DNA of 64,000 nucleotides, taken from Clostridium_AI sp964409685 (lineage in GTDB: Bacteria; Bacillota; Clostridia; Lachnospirales; Lachnospiraceae). Positions 49,822 through 59,821 of this stretch are shown here, piece after piece; within the stretch, counting starts at the first letter, position 1; each line of letters begins with the position of its first letter. The notes below the pieces were generated by a model. It was not told the DNA's origin. It ran no database searches and saw nothing but the letters and a program-made list of their open reading frames with translations. The DNA lies in assembly GCA_964409685.1 (NCBI GenBank), contig CAYPEJ010000014.1:38723-102722 (forward strand). Reading direction: 5' to 3'. A program made the translations under genes and the position numbers.

Positions 49822-52164
49822 ATGAAATTTAGTAATGGATGCTGGCTTCAAAAAGAAGGAATTGAGTGCATGACACCAGCACAAGTGTATTTTTCAAAAG
49901 TAACCGAAAAGGAAGTAAGTATTTGTGCCCCAACTCATAAGATTAATCACAGAGGTGATACACTTGGTGGAGCGAATCTAACAATCAAGATTTCAGCACC
50001 TATGAAAGAAGTACTTCGCGTACAAACATTTCATTACATGGGTGTTCAAAAGAAAACACCTGAATTTGATTTAAATTTACCAGAAACATCAAATCTACAA
50101 GTAGATGAAACCGACGAATTATTAGTGGTACATAGTGGCGAGTTACGCTTAGAAATTAAGAAAGAAAATTGTCAGATGACATATTTCCGTGGAAATGAAA
50201 AGATTACTTCTAGCGGATATCGCGATTTAGCATATATGAGAACCGATTGGAGAGGCGATGCTTACGAACATGGAAGTGAAGGAAAAGCATTTATGCGTGA
50301 ACAACTTACACTTGGCGTAGGTGAATTAATCTACGGTATGGGAGAACGTTTCTCACCATTCGTAAAAAATGGACAAAGTATTGATATTTGGAATGCAGAT
50401 GGTGGTACTTCTACCGAACAATCCTACAAAAACATTCCATTTTATTTATCCAATAAAGGATACGGTGTGTTCGTAAACCACCCAGAAAAAGTATCCTTCG
50501 AAGTTGCCACTGAGATGGTAACAAAAGTAGAGTTTAGTGTTCCAGGAGAAAGTCTAGACTTCTTCTTAATCAATGGACCAACCATGAAAGAAGTATTAGA
50601 AAGATATACAGATTTAACAGGAAAACCATCCCTACCAGCACCTTGGACATTTGGTTTATGGTTATCCACATCCTTTACAACAAATTATGATGAAGCAACC
50701 GTGAATAAATTTGTAGATGGAATGTTCGAGCGTGATATTCCACTTGCTGTATTCCACTTCGACTGCTTCTGGATGAAAGAATTCGGATGGTGTGACTTTA
50801 CTTGGGACAAAGACGTATTCCCAGATCCAAAAGGTATGATACAAAGATTAAAGGCAAAAGGCTTAAAAATCTGTGTATGGATTAACTCCTATGTAGGTCA
50901 AGAATCCTCCATGTTCCAAGAAGGTATGGAAAATGGATATTTCTTAAAGAGAGCAAACGGCGACGTATGGCAATGGGATATGTGGCAACCAGGACTTGCT
51001 ATTGTTGACTTTACAAACCCAGCTGCTTGCGAATGGTATACAAGCAAATTAGAAGCATTATTAGATATGGGCGTAGATTGCTTCAAGACAGACTTTGGTG
51101 AAAGAATTCCTACCGACTGTGTATATTACGATGGTTCTGACCCAGTGAAAATGCATAACTACTATACATATTTATTCAACAAAACAGTTTATGACTTAAT
51201 TGCAAAGAAAAAAGGAAAAGAAGAAGCAATTTTATTCGCTCGTTCCGCAACAGTAGGTGGACAAAAATTCCCTGTACATTGGGGTGGTGACTGCTGGTCT
51301 GATTACGAATCTATGGAAGAAAGTTTACGTGGAGGTTTATCCTTAACTATGTCCGGATTCGGTTATTGGAGCCACGACATCGGTGGATTTGAAAATACAT
51401 CTACTCCAGACGTATACAAACGTTGGTGTGCATTCGGTTTACTATCCACACACTCCAGATTACATGGAAGTACATCCTATCGTGTGCCTTGGGCTTATGA
51501 TGAAGAAGCAGTTGACGTAGTTCGCTACTTCACAAAATTAAAAGCAAGACTTATGCCATATTTGTACCGCAATGCAATCGAAACATCTAAGACAGGTGTT
51601 CCAATGATGCGCAGTATGGTATTAGAATTTACACAAGACAAGAACTGTTCTTACTTAGATAAACAATACATGTTAGGAGATTCCTTACTTGTAGCACCTA
51701 TCTTTAATGAAGATAGTATTGCAGAATATTATCTACCAGAAGGTAGATGGACTAACTTCCTAACAGGCGAAGAACGTCAAGGTGGAAAATGGTATTCCGA
51801 AGAACACGGTTACTTAAGCATTCCTCTATATGTAAAAGAAGGAAGTATTGTAGCCACAGGTGCAAAGGACAATGGACCAGTTTACGACTATGCAGAAGAC
51901 GTAACATTCCAAGTTTACGCATTTGCCGATGGAACAACCAAGACATGTGCCGTTTATAACCAAGAAAATGAAATCGACACAGAAGTTACAGTAACAAAAG
52001 AAGCAGGTAGCTACAAGATTACTGTCAAAGGTACAAAACCATGCAAAGTTGTACTAGTAAATGAAACAGCTTCCACAATTACAAACGGTACAATGGTAGC
52101 AGAAGACAATAACTGTGTTATCACACCAGACGCAAATAGCGAAGTAACTGTTACACTAGCATAA
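49822..52164 (+). CDS. GH31 alpha-xylosidase (YicI type)
   Basis: 780 residues, family-normal. N-terminal beta-sandwich (WLQKEGIECMTPAQVYF), then a TIM barrel with nucleophile Asp in CFKTDFGERIP (about 422) and acid Asp in HWGGDCWSDYESM (about 489). MYGMGER-like YGMGERFSPF and W..D..CDFTWDKDVFPD segments match YicI. Removes alpha-linked xylose from the non-reducing end of xyloglucan oligosaccharides. No signal peptide: intracellular. First gene of a five-gene operon. Confidence 0.94.
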   Translation: MKFSNGCWLQKEGIECMTPAQVYFSKVTEKEVSICAPTHKINHRGDTLGGANLTIKISAPMKEVLRVQTFHYMGVQKKTPEFDLNLPETSNLQVDETDELLVVHSGELRLEIKKENCQMTYFRGNEKITSSGYRDLAYMRTDWRGDAYEHGSEGKAFMREQLTLGVGELIYGMGERFSPFVKNGQSIDIWNADGGTSTEQSYKNIPFYLSNKGYGVFVNHPEKVSFEVATEMVTKVEFSVPGESLDFFLINGPTMKEVLERYTDLTGKPSLPAPWTFGLWLSTSFTTNYDEATVNKFVDGMFERDIPLAVFHFDCFWMKEFGWCDFTWDKDVFPDPKGMIQRLKAKGLKICVWINSYVGQESSMFQEGMENGYFLKRANGDVWQWDMWQPGLAIVDFTNPAACEWYTSKLEALLDMGVDCFKTDFGERIPTDCVYYDGSDPVKMHNYYTYLFNKTVYDLIAKKKGKEEAILFARSATVGGQKFPVHWGGDCWSDYESMEESLRGGLSLTMSGFGYWSHDIGGFENTSTPDVYKRWCAFGLLSTHSRLHGSTSYRVPWAYDEEAVDVVRYFTKLKARLMPYLYRNAIETSKTGVPMMRSMVLEFTQDKNCSYLDKQYMLGDSLLVAPIFNEDSIAEYYLPEGRWTNFLTGEERQGGKWYSEEHGYLSIPLYVKEGSIVATGAKDNGPVYDYAEDVTFQVYAFADGTTKTCAVYNQENEIDTEVTVTKEAGSYKITVKGTKPCKVVLVNETASTITNGTMVAEDNNCVITPDANSEVTVTLA

Positions 52165-52178
52165 TTAAAAAAGATACT

Positions 52179-52211
52179 GTGAGTAAAATTTCAATTCAGA
52201 ATTTTACTCAC
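52179..52211 (+). other. Intercistronic hairpin
   Basis: GTGAGTAAAATT (52179-52190) pairs perfectly with AATTTTACTCAC (52200-52211), in the 91-base gap between GH31 and GH3 genes. No T run follows, so it is more likely an mRNA-stabilising or attenuating hairpin that lowers downstream expression. Confidence 0.6.
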
Positions 52212-52255
52212 ATCCAAAAAAGTATTCAAATAAGCAAGAATGGAGCAAACCAAAC

Positions 52256-54409
52256 ATGAAAACGGAAACATGGATTGAAGAGTTAGTAGAACAGCTAACA
52301 CTAGATGAAAAGATTTCGATGATTCATGGCGGCGGTTTATTTCGAACCAGTGGGGTAGAACGTCTAGGAATCCCACCACTTGTTATGACAGACGGACCGA
52401 TTGGTATTCGTGCCGATTTCGAAGATACGAAATGGATACCATGCGGAATGACTTCTGATTATACATCCTATTTTCCAAGTGGAAGTGCCCTTGCAGCAAC
52501 CTACAACGTAGAAATGGCTAAGAAAAATGGTCAAGTATTAGGTGCGGAAGCAAGAGGTCGAGGAAAAGACGTAATCCTTGCGCCAAGTATTAATATAAAG
52601 AGAACACCATTGTGCGGAAGAAACTTTGAATATATGAGCGAAGATCCGAAGCTAGTAGAAGAAATCTGCGTGCCATTTATTCAAGGAATTCAAGAAAATG
52701 ATGTCTCCGCATGTGTTAAACATCTTGCAGCTAACGTCCAAGAAACAGAACGTATGTCAGTAGATACCATAGTAGATGAACGTACCATGCAAGAACTTTA
52801 CTATAAAGGATTTATAGCAGCCATCAAAGAGGGAAATTCCTACTCTTTGATGGGCGCTTACAATAAATTAAATGGCGAGTTTTGCTGTACCAGCAAACAA
52901 CTCCTAAACGACGTTGTTCGAAAAGAGTGGAATTACGACGGTGCCATTATCTCAGACTGGGGAGGAACTCATGACACAGTAGACGCAGCAGAATCAGCCC
53001 TAGATATCGAGATGGACGTTCATTATGATTTTGACAACCATTACTTAGCCAACCCATTCAAAGAAAAAATCTTAAATGGCGAATTAAGCGAAGAACTACT
53101 TAATGAAAAAGTACGTAACATCCTACGCCTTATGAAACGCCTAAAAATGATTGGTGACCAAAAAGACGAACGACAATCTGGAAGTTTCGGAACCCTAGAA
53201 CATCATCAAGCTGCTCTAGATATAGCAAGAGAATCCGTTGTCCTATTAAAAAATGAAGACGCAAGACTTCCAATTCAAACCCAAGGCTTAAAACGCATTG
53301 CCGTAATCGGTGAAAATGGAATCCGTATCCACTCCAACAAAGGTGGAAGTTCTGAATTAAAAGCCTTATACGAAGTTTCTCCATTACTAGGGATTAAGAA
53401 AGAACTAGGTGGAAATGTAATCGTAGAATATGCCAAAGGTTATGAATGTGTAGATAAATTAGAATCCATTTACGATGACGAAGAAAGCTGGCAAGCAAGC
53501 AGTACGCAAGAAGTAGATATCTCCAAGATTCGAGTAGATGCAAAATCCGAAGAAGAAGACCGTTTACTTGCAGAAGCCGTTGCATTAGCAAAATCCTGCG
53601 ATGAAGTGATCTTTATCGGTGGACTAAACCATGCTTATGACTTAGAAGGTGTTGACCGTGAAGATATGGTACTTCCATACAAACAAGATCGTGTAATCAA
53701 TGCTGTATTAGATGTGAATCCAAATACAGTGGTTGTTATGGTTGCTGGTTCACCAGTAGAAATGCCTTGGGCAGACAAGGCAAAAGCAATTGTATTCCAA
53801 TACTACGCAGGTATGGAAGGGGGAACTGCATTAGCTGAAGTCTTATTTGGAAAAGTAAACCCTTCTGGAAAATTACCAGAGACATTCCCATACCATTCTG
53901 AGGACTGTTTACCAGTACAATTAGGAGAAATGAGAAAGTCTGGATGTATCACATTTAAAGAAGAATTAAAAGTAGGTTACCGCCAATATGACACCGAACA
54001 AAAAGAAGTTGCATTTTGCTTCGGTCACGGTTTATCCTATACCAATTTTGAATACAGCAACTTAAGCGTAAAGGTAAACGAGACAAACGACGACGTAACC
54101 GCTACCGTAACCATAAATGTAAAAAATACAGGTAATATGGACGGAAAAGAAGTCGTAGAGGTATACGTAGCCGATCAAGAATGTTCTGTATGGCGACCAG
54201 TACACGAACTAAAAGCATTTACAAAAGTACACCTAAAAGCAGGCGAAGAAAAACAAGTGGAAATGAAATTGGAAAAAGAAGCATTTTCATACTTTAATAT
54301 TGAATCAAAAAAATTTATAATAGAAGAAGGTGCATTTACGATAGAAGTAGGGGCTTCTTCTCGTGATATTCGAGCAACACAAACCATCACGTTGCACTCA
54401 CATCAATAG
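52256..54409 (+). CDS. GH3 beta-glucosidase/beta-xylosidase
   Basis: 717 residues. N-terminal barrel with TDGPIGIRADF, KHLAANVQETER, nucleophile Asp in GAIISDWGGTHDT (about 234), a six-stranded alpha/beta domain (VIGENGIRIHSNKGGSSELK) and a fibronectin-like C-terminus (NFEYSNLSVKVN). No signal peptide; intracellular. Together with GH31 it would strip glucose from xyloglucan backbone oligosaccharides or xylose from xylobiose. It is in an operon, with 14 bases to the next gene. Confidence 0.93.
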   Translation: MKTETWIEELVEQLTLDEKISMIHGGGLFRTSGVERLGIPPLVMTDGPIGIRADFEDTKWIPCGMTSDYTSYFPSGSALAATYNVEMAKKNGQVLGAEARGRGKDVILAPSINIKRTPLCGRNFEYMSEDPKLVEEICVPFIQGIQENDVSACVKHLAANVQETERMSVDTIVDERTMQELYYKGFIAAIKEGNSYSLMGAYNKLNGEFCCTSKQLLNDVVRKEWNYDGAIISDWGGTHDTVDAAESALDIEMDVHYDFDNHYLANPFKEKILNGELSEELLNEKVRNILRLMKRLKMIGDQKDERQSGSFGTLEHHQAALDIARESVVLLKNEDARLPIQTQGLKRIAVIGENGIRIHSNKGGSSELKALYEVSPLLGIKKELGGNVIVEYAKGYECVDKLESIYDDEESWQASSTQEVDISKIRVDAKSEEEDRLLAEAVALAKSCDEVIFIGGLNHAYDLEGVDREDMVLPYKQDRVINAVLDVNPNTVVVMVAGSPVEMPWADKAKAIVFQYYAGMEGGTALAEVLFGKVNPSGKLPETFPYHSEDCLPVQLGEMRKSGCITFKEELKVGYRQYDTEQKEVAFCFGHGLSYTNFEYSNLSVKVNETNDDVTATVTINVKNTGNMDGKEVVEVYVADQECSVWRPVHELKAFTKVHLKAGEEKQVEMKLEKEAFSYFNIESKKFIIEEGAFTIEVGASSRDIRATQTITLHSHQ

Positions 54410-54423
54410 AAAGGGGAAACAAG

Positions 54424-55902
54424 ATGTATTATATCGGGATTGACTTAGGAACAAGTGCGGTAAAACTATTACTCATGGATGCTATGGGAAATATCGAATC
54501 TGTCGTATCGAAAGAATATCCGCTTTCTTTTCCAGAGCCAGGATGGTCTGAACAGAATCCAGAAGATTGGTATTCACAAAGTATGATTGGCTTAAAAGAA
54601 TTAACTGCTGGAATTGACAAGTCACAGATTGGTGGTATTAGTTTCGGTGGGCAAATGCACGGTTTGGTAATCTTAGACAAAGATGACAAAGTAATTCGTC
54701 CAGCCATTCTCTGGAATGATGGTAGAACTTACAAAGAATGTGATTATCTAAACCAAGAGATTGGAAAAGAAACACTTAGTACATACACTGCCAATATTGC
54801 ATTTACAGGTTTTACAGCACCAAAGCTTTTATGGGTCAAAGAAAATGAACCAGAAAACTTTGTGCGTATTGAGAAAATTATGCTACCAAAAGATTACTTA
54901 GCATACAAATTAACAGGGGTACACTGTACAGATGTTTCCGACGCATCTGGAATGTTATTATTTGATGTGAAAAATCGTTGCTGGTCAAAAGAAATGTGCG
55001 ATATCTGTCATATCTCAGAACATCAGTTAGCGAACATATATGAAAGTTACGAAACCGTTGGAACACTATTACCAGAAGTTGCAGAGGAATTAGGTTTCCC
55101 TGTGTCCGTAAAAGTTGCAGCAGGAGCAGGAGACAACGCCGCCGCAGCAGTTGGAACTGGAACAGTAGGGGATGGCAATTGTAACATTTCACTAGGTACA
55201 AGTGGAACCGTATTTATTTCATCCAAAGAATTTGGTGTAGATAAATACAATGCATTACATTCCTTTGCCCATGCAGACGGAACTTATCACTTAATGGGAT
55301 GTATGTTAAGTGCCGCATCCTGCAACAAATGGTGGATGGAAGATATTCTTCAAACAAAAGCATTTTCAAAAGAGCAACAAGACATTACAAAGTTAGGTGA
55401 AAATCATGTGTATTTCCTACCTTACTTAATGGGAGAACGCTCCCCACATAACGATCCAGCAGCACGCGGAACTTTTATCGGAATGTCCATGGATACAAAA
55501 CGTAGTGATATGACACAAGCTGTTTTAGAAGGTGTTGCATTTGCCCTACGTGATTCTTTTGAAGTTGCAAAATCACTAGGTATTAAAATTGAGCGAACGA
55601 AAATCTGTGGAGGTGGCGCAAAAAGTCCTCTATGGAAACGAATCATCGCCAATGTTTTAAATATAAAAGTGGATGTAATCGAAAGCGAGGAAGGACCAGC
55701 TTTAGGTGGTGCTATGTTAGCAGCAGTTGCATGTGGCGAATTTGCCAATGTAGAAGAAGCAGCTAACAAAATCGTAAAAGTCATAGACACCATTGATCCA
55801 GAGCCAGAATTAGCAGCAAAATACGAGAAGAAATATCAATTATTTAAAGAAATATATCCACAATGCAAATCTATATTTCAATCATTAGGTGCCACAAAGT
55901 AG
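54424..55902 (+). CDS. xylB: Xylulokinase
   Basis: 492 residues of the FGGY kinase fold. DLGTSAVKLLLMD at the start, SFGGQMHGLVIL, RPAILWNDGRT, GAGDNAAAAVGTG and FLPYLMGERSPHNDP are the xylulokinase motifs (catalytic Asp in GAGDN). It phosphorylates D-xylulose to enter the pentose phosphate pathway. RBS GAAAGGGG. Confidence 0.92.
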   Translation: MYYIGIDLGTSAVKLLLMDAMGNIESVVSKEYPLSFPEPGWSEQNPEDWYSQSMIGLKELTAGIDKSQIGGISFGGQMHGLVILDKDDKVIRPAILWNDGRTYKECDYLNQEIGKETLSTYTANIAFTGFTAPKLLWVKENEPENFVRIEKIMLPKDYLAYKLTGVHCTDVSDASGMLLFDVKNRCWSKEMCDICHISEHQLANIYESYETVGTLLPEVAEELGFPVSVKVAAGAGDNAAAAVGTGTVGDGNCNISLGTSGTVFISSKEFGVDKYNALHSFAHADGTYHLMGCMLSAASCNKWWMEDILQTKAFSKEQQDITKLGENHVYFLPYLMGERSPHNDPAARGTFIGMSMDTKRSDMTQAVLEGVAFALRDSFEVAKSLGIKIERTKICGGGAKSPLWKRIIANVLNIKVDVIESEEGPALGGAMLAAVACGEFANVEEAANKIVKVIDTIDPEPELAAKYEKKYQLFKEIYPQCKSIFQSLGATK

Positions 55903-55951
55903 TACTTTGTGCACCTACAAGTGAAGAATCAAAAGAAGGGATGAGCAGCAT

Positions 55952-56593
55952 ATGAAGATTTACAAGGTTACATCAGATAAGTTTAAGAAATATGGTCGTG
56001 TATTAAATTTAAACACAGATAAATTAGTAGAGGTTATGCAGAGTACACCGTTACCAGAAGATGTAGTTTACGAACCTTCAATCGAGATATTGGAATCACT
56101 TGATATAGCAAAGCAGTTACAAACAGAAGTTTATGGCGAACTTCCAATTCAAATAGGATACTGCAACGGACAAAATGTCCTTTTAAATGCATTAGAATAT
56201 CACAGAAGTTCTGAAATCAATATCGCTGCAACAGACGCTATTTTATTAGTAGGTTGCCAGCAAGACATCACAGAAGATTTTACATATAACACAAGTCTAG
56301 TAGAAGGATTCCTATTACCAAAAGGAACTGCCGTAGAATTATATGCAACCACACTACATTACGCACCATGTAATGCATCCGACGAAGGATTCCGTGTATG
56401 CGTTGTTCTACCAAAAGGAACAAATGAAAACTTAGATGATGCTCATAGCAAAGATGTGAAAGCAGACGGCGAAGATGCTTTATTAGCAGCTAAAAATAAA
56501 TGGCTAATCGGACATGCCGAAGGCGGTCTCCCAGAAGGCAGTCACATTGGATTAATCGGTGAAAATATAAGCTGTAAGTCAGCTGAAATATAG
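55952..56593 (+). CDS. DUF4867-family protein (cupin-like)
   Basis: 213 residues, mainly beta structure: IEILESLDIAKQLQTEVYGE, QDITEDFTYNTSLVEGFLLP and VELYATTLHYAPCNASDEGF suggest a double-stranded beta-helix with His at the metal position. This family travels with sugar isomerase and kinase genes, so it likely mutarotates or isomerises a pentose or deoxy-hexose; not proven. The next gene begins 49 bases on. Confidence 0.7.
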   Translation: MKIYKVTSDKFKKYGRVLNLNTDKLVEVMQSTPLPEDVVYEPSIEILESLDIAKQLQTEVYGELPIQIGYCNGQNVLLNALEYHRSSEINIAATDAILLVGCQQDITEDFTYNTSLVEGFLLPKGTAVELYATTLHYAPCNASDEGFRVCVVLPKGTNENLDDAHSKDVKADGEDALLAAKNKWLIGHAEGGLPEGSHIGLIGENISCKSAEI

Positions 56594-56642
56594 AATTTAA
56601 AATCATATTTCTAAAAAAATTGCTGAAAGGAAGTATATAAAA

Positions 56643-58118
56643 ATGAATAACATGCCAAAAGAAAAAATTGCAATTGTATCCGTAAGTAGAGATTGCTTCC
56701 CTATGGATCTATCCGTAAACCGTCGTAAAGCAGTAGTAGCTGCTTACAAAGAAAAATACGGTGAAATCTATGAATGTCCAGTCTGTATCGAAAATGAAGT
56801 AGACATGAGAAAAGCATTAGCAGATGTAAAAGCATCTGGAAGCAATGCCCTTGTAGTATACTTAGGAAATTTCGGTCCAGAAACACCAGAAACACTATTA
56901 ATCAAAGAATTCGATGGTCCATGTATGGTAATCGCAGCAGCAGAAGAAACACAAGAAAACTTAATTGACGGTCGTGGAGATGCTTATTGTGGCGTTCTAA
57001 ATGCAAGCTACAACTTAAAATTAAGAAACCTAAAAGCATACATCCCTGAATATCCAGTAGGAACAGCAAGCGATTGTGCTGATATGATCCACGAATTCGA
57101 ACCAATTGCAAGAACCGTAATTGGCTTACATAGCTTAAAAATCATCACATTCGGACCACGTCCACAAGATTTCTTAGCATGTAATGCACCAATCAAACAA
57201 CTTTACAACTTAGGTGTTGAAATCGAAGAAAACTCCGAATTAGACTTATTCGAATCCTTCCAAAAACACGAAGGCGACCCAAGAATCGCAGACGTTGTAA
57301 AAGATATGGAGCAAGACTTAGGCGCTGGAAATAAAAAGCCAGAGATTCTAACAAAACTAGCTCAATACGAATTAACACTACTTGACTGGGTAGAAGCTCA
57401 TAGAGGAAGCCGTGACTTCGTAGCTATCGCAGGAAAATGCTGGCCAGCATTCCAAACACAATTCGGATGTGTTCCATGTTATGTAAACAGCCGTTTAACA
57501 AAGATGGGTATTCCAGTATCCTGTGAAGTAGATATTTTCGGTGCATTAAGCGAATTTATCGGAACTGTAATTAGTCAAGATACAGTAACATTACTAGACA
57601 TCAACAACAGCGTACCATCTGACATGTACGAAGCTGAAATTAAAGGAAAATTCCCATACACACTAAAAGATACTTTCATGGGATTCCACTGTGGAAATAC
57701 AGCAACAGACAAGCTAGCATTCTGTGAAATGAGATTCCAACGTATCATGGCAAGAAATCTTCCAGAAGAAGTAACACAAGGAACATTAGAAGGAGATATC
57801 ATCCCAGGCGACGTTACAATCTTCCGTTTACAAACAACATCCGACGCACAAATTCGTGCATACGCAGCACATGGAGAAGTTCTTCCAGTACGTACACGCT
57901 CCTTCGGTGCAATCGGTGTATTTGCCGTACCAGAGATGGGCAGATTCTACCGTCACGTTCTAATCGAAAAGAACTATCCACATCACTGTGCCGTTGCATT
58001 TGGACATTATGGAAAAACACTTTACGAAGTATTCAAATACATTGGTGTGCCAATTGAAGAAATTGATTACAACCAACCAGCAGGTGTAAGATATAAAACA
58101 GAAAATCCATTTTGCTAA
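56643..58118 (+). CDS. L-fucose isomerase-like pentose/hexose isomerase
   Basis: 491 residues. The last member of the operon. SVSRDCFPMDLSVNRRKAV, FGPRPQDFLACNAPIKQLYN, FQTQFGCVPCYVNSRLTKMG and FMGFHCGNTATDKLAF resemble the L-fucose/L-arabinose isomerase fold, with Glu/Asp/His metal ligands (CEVDIFGAL; FHCGN). The family interconverts aldoses and ketoses. Here it lies with a xylulokinase, no xylA is in the operon, so it may supply D-xylulose or D-ribulose; substrate is not certain. Strong terminator follows. Confidence 0.85.
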   Translation: MNNMPKEKIAIVSVSRDCFPMDLSVNRRKAVVAAYKEKYGEIYECPVCIENEVDMRKALADVKASGSNALVVYLGNFGPETPETLLIKEFDGPCMVIAAAEETQENLIDGRGDAYCGVLNASYNLKLRNLKAYIPEYPVGTASDCADMIHEFEPIARTVIGLHSLKIITFGPRPQDFLACNAPIKQLYNLGVEIEENSELDLFESFQKHEGDPRIADVVKDMEQDLGAGNKKPEILTKLAQYELTLLDWVEAHRGSRDFVAIAGKCWPAFQTQFGCVPCYVNSRLTKMGIPVSCEVDIFGALSEFIGTVISQDTVTLLDINNSVPSDMYEAEIKGKFPYTLKDTFMGFHCGNTATDKLAFCEMRFQRIMARNLPEEVTQGTLEGDIIPGDVTIFRLQTTSDAQIRAYAAHGEVLPVRTRSFGAIGVFAVPEMGRFYRHVLIEKNYPHHCAVAFGHYGKTLYEVFKYIGVPIEEIDYNQPAGVRYKTENPFC

Positions 58119-58133
58119 ATAAATAGTAAAAAT

Positions 58134-58172
58134 AGAAAAAGCTATAGACTCCAAAAGGGTTTATAGCTTTTC
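58134..58172 (+). terminator. Terminator of the xylo-oligosaccharide operon
   Basis: AGAAAAAGCTATA and TATAGCTTTTCT (58134-58172), loop GACTCCAAAAGGGTT, then GTTTT. Confidence 0.8.
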
Positions 58173-58268
58173 TGTTTTGATTACAAAATTAGAGCATAAG
58201 ATTCAGAAATAAAACAAACACCATACAGATTTAGTTACATATAATATAATTATTATGAGGTGAGTTTC

Positions 58269-58472
58269 ATGAATAATAATTGTAACAATTCAAATAAGTG
58301 TTTCTGTTTCTCCAATCCATGTGAAGCCGTAACAGCCATTACAGCCCTAGCATTATCCATTGCAAAAGGTAGAGACGCAGACGAAATTGAATTACTTGCT
58401 GCGTATTTTGTACAACTAGGTGATGTATTAGCTACATATGCCGCCGTGTGCGCTATTCAAGATGAAAATTAG
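58269..58472 (+). CDS. Small conserved Asn/Cys-rich protein, 67 residues
   Basis: ATG at 58269 after ATGAGGTGAG. NNNCNNSNKCFCFSNPCEAV (Cys-rich) followed by a helical part TALALSIAKGRDADEIELLA and FVQLGDVLATYAAVCA. It resembles a small Firmicutes family (DUF6774-like), function unknown. Followed by a strong terminator, so a single gene. Confidence 0.65.
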   Translation: MNNNCNNSNKCFCFSNPCEAVTAITALALSIAKGRDADEIELLAAYFVQLGDVLATYAAVCAIQDEN

Positions 58473-58474
58473 AA

Positions 58475-58513
58475 AAAAGCCAGGAGTTATCCAATCTATA
58501 ACTCCTGGCTTTT
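58475..58513. terminator. Bidirectional terminator
   Basis: AAAAGCCAGGAGTTAT (58475-58490) and ATAACTCCTGGCTTTT (58498-58513): a perfect 16-bp stem with U/A tracts both ways. It ends the small gene and the deaminase gene. Confidence 0.92.
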
Positions 58514-58516
58514 ACA

Positions 58517-58996
58517 TTATAAATCAAATTGAATTGTCTTACCAATCGGTACATACTCCACATAACGAACCCCAGCCGCATTCATCATCCTCTTAGACGC
58601 ACGAACCGAATCTGTATCCGCATACTTATCACTCATATAAATCACTTCTTTAATACCCGATTGTATCAATGCCTTCGTACACTCATTACAAGGGAAAAGC
58701 GTCGTATATATTTTAGCCCCCTGCATATTTGTTCCTGAATAATTCAAAATGGCATTTAACTCCGCATGACACACATACAAATATTTTGTGTCATAAGGAT
58801 TTCCATTCCGTTCCCAAGGAAAATCATCATCCGAGCACCCCGAAGGCATTCCATTATAACCAACAGACAATATTTTATTCTCAGAACTTACGATGCAAGA
58901 GCCAACCGCAGTACTAGGGTCTTTACTCCTCTCAGCTGAAAGCAGAGCAATTCCCATAAAATAAGCATCCCAGTTAATATAATCATTCCTTTTCAT
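58517..58996 (-). CDS. dCMP/cytidine deaminase family protein (ComEB-like)
   Basis: 159 residues from the ATG at 58996 (GGGGG ribosome site); the earlier in-frame ATG at 59020 lacks one. YLYVCHAELNAIL (zinc-binding His and catalytic Glu) and TTLFPCNECTKAL (zinc Cys pair) are complete. N-terminal WDAYFMGIALLSAERSKDP and TAVGSCIV match dCMP deaminase. It deaminates dCMP to dUMP for thymidylate synthesis. Confidence 0.9.
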   Translation of the reverse strand: MKRNDYINWDAYFMGIALLSAERSKDPSTAVGSCIVSSENKILSVGYNGMPSGCSDDDFPWERNGNPYDTKYLYVCHAELNAILNYSGTNMQGAKIYTTLFPCNECTKALIQSGIKEVIYMSDKYADTDSVRASKRMMNAAGVRYVEYVPIGKTIQFDL

Positions 58997-59088
58997 ATGT
59001 GTTCCCCCACGTAAATTCAATTATTTTTCTTCATTATAGCCTGTAACACCATCTTTGACTAGCATTTTTAGTAAAAACAAAGAAAAAA

Positions 59089-59736
59089 TTATGAAACATA
59101 CCATTTCTTATTCCTTCGATACAAAATGTAACAAAGCAAACTCATTAATAATTGAAATACAATAATCACAATCCCACATATCATAAAGAATTCCTCCGGC
59201 AACATTCGAATAATCGGATCTTGTGACGGACTAAAAATCCAATAATCATTGCAAAAGAAAATCTTATGAAAAATCGTAAAAGTCTTGTCAAAATCAATTA
59301 AAAACCCAGTTCCCAACAAAAGCGGTGCCGCAATAATCGTAATCGAAGCCGTTTTTAGATAATGCAAATCCTTCTTCTTCCTCGTTGCATACACATAAAC
59401 CAATAACAAAATCAAAGTAATTGGTATTAGTACATACAATCCAAGAAAAATATTTTTAACCTCCCCAAAATGTTGAATTCCAAACTCAGATTGAGTCAAA
59501 GACGGAAGGTTCAACTGTCCTTTTACAAATGGCGAAAAATAATCAATTAGTGCATCATAATTTTCTAATATCTTATCTTTCGTAAATCCACTTGTACTTT
59601 CAATATGTAAAAGCGGAATGCAACTATAATAAATAGGACGGAAAAACAGCACAAAGACAGCCCAAACCGATATGGACAATAAAGTAATTACAATGGAAAC
59701 ATATAGCTCAGATAGAAGTTGTCTAAATTTATGCAT
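59089..59736 (-). CDS. TIGR01906-family membrane protein (DUF1461)
   Basis: 215 residues, four membrane helices (about 15-35, 95-115, 130-150, 182-205). The extracytoplasmic loop between helices 1 and 2 is about 60 residues (NYDALIDYFSPFVKGQL; LPSLTQSEFGIQHFGEVKNI) and matches the family signature, in which this loop is conserved. Function unknown. AAGGAGGG ribosome site. Confidence 0.82.
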   Translation of the reverse strand: MHKFRQLLSELYVSIVITLLSISVWAVFVLFFRPIYYSCIPLLHIESTSGFTKDKILENYDALIDYFSPFVKGQLNLPSLTQSEFGIQHFGEVKNIFLGLYVLIPITLILLLVYVYATRKKKDLHYLKTASITIIAAPLLLGTGFLIDFDKTFTIFHKIFFCNDYWIFSPSQDPIIRMLPEEFFMICGIVIIVFQLLMSLLCYILYRRNKKWYVS

Positions 59737-59821
59737 AAAAAACCCTCCTTCACACTAATCAAATAGTATTTCAATTTGATATCCATTGTCAAGGAGGAGA
59801 ATATTTAATTTACACACTTAT

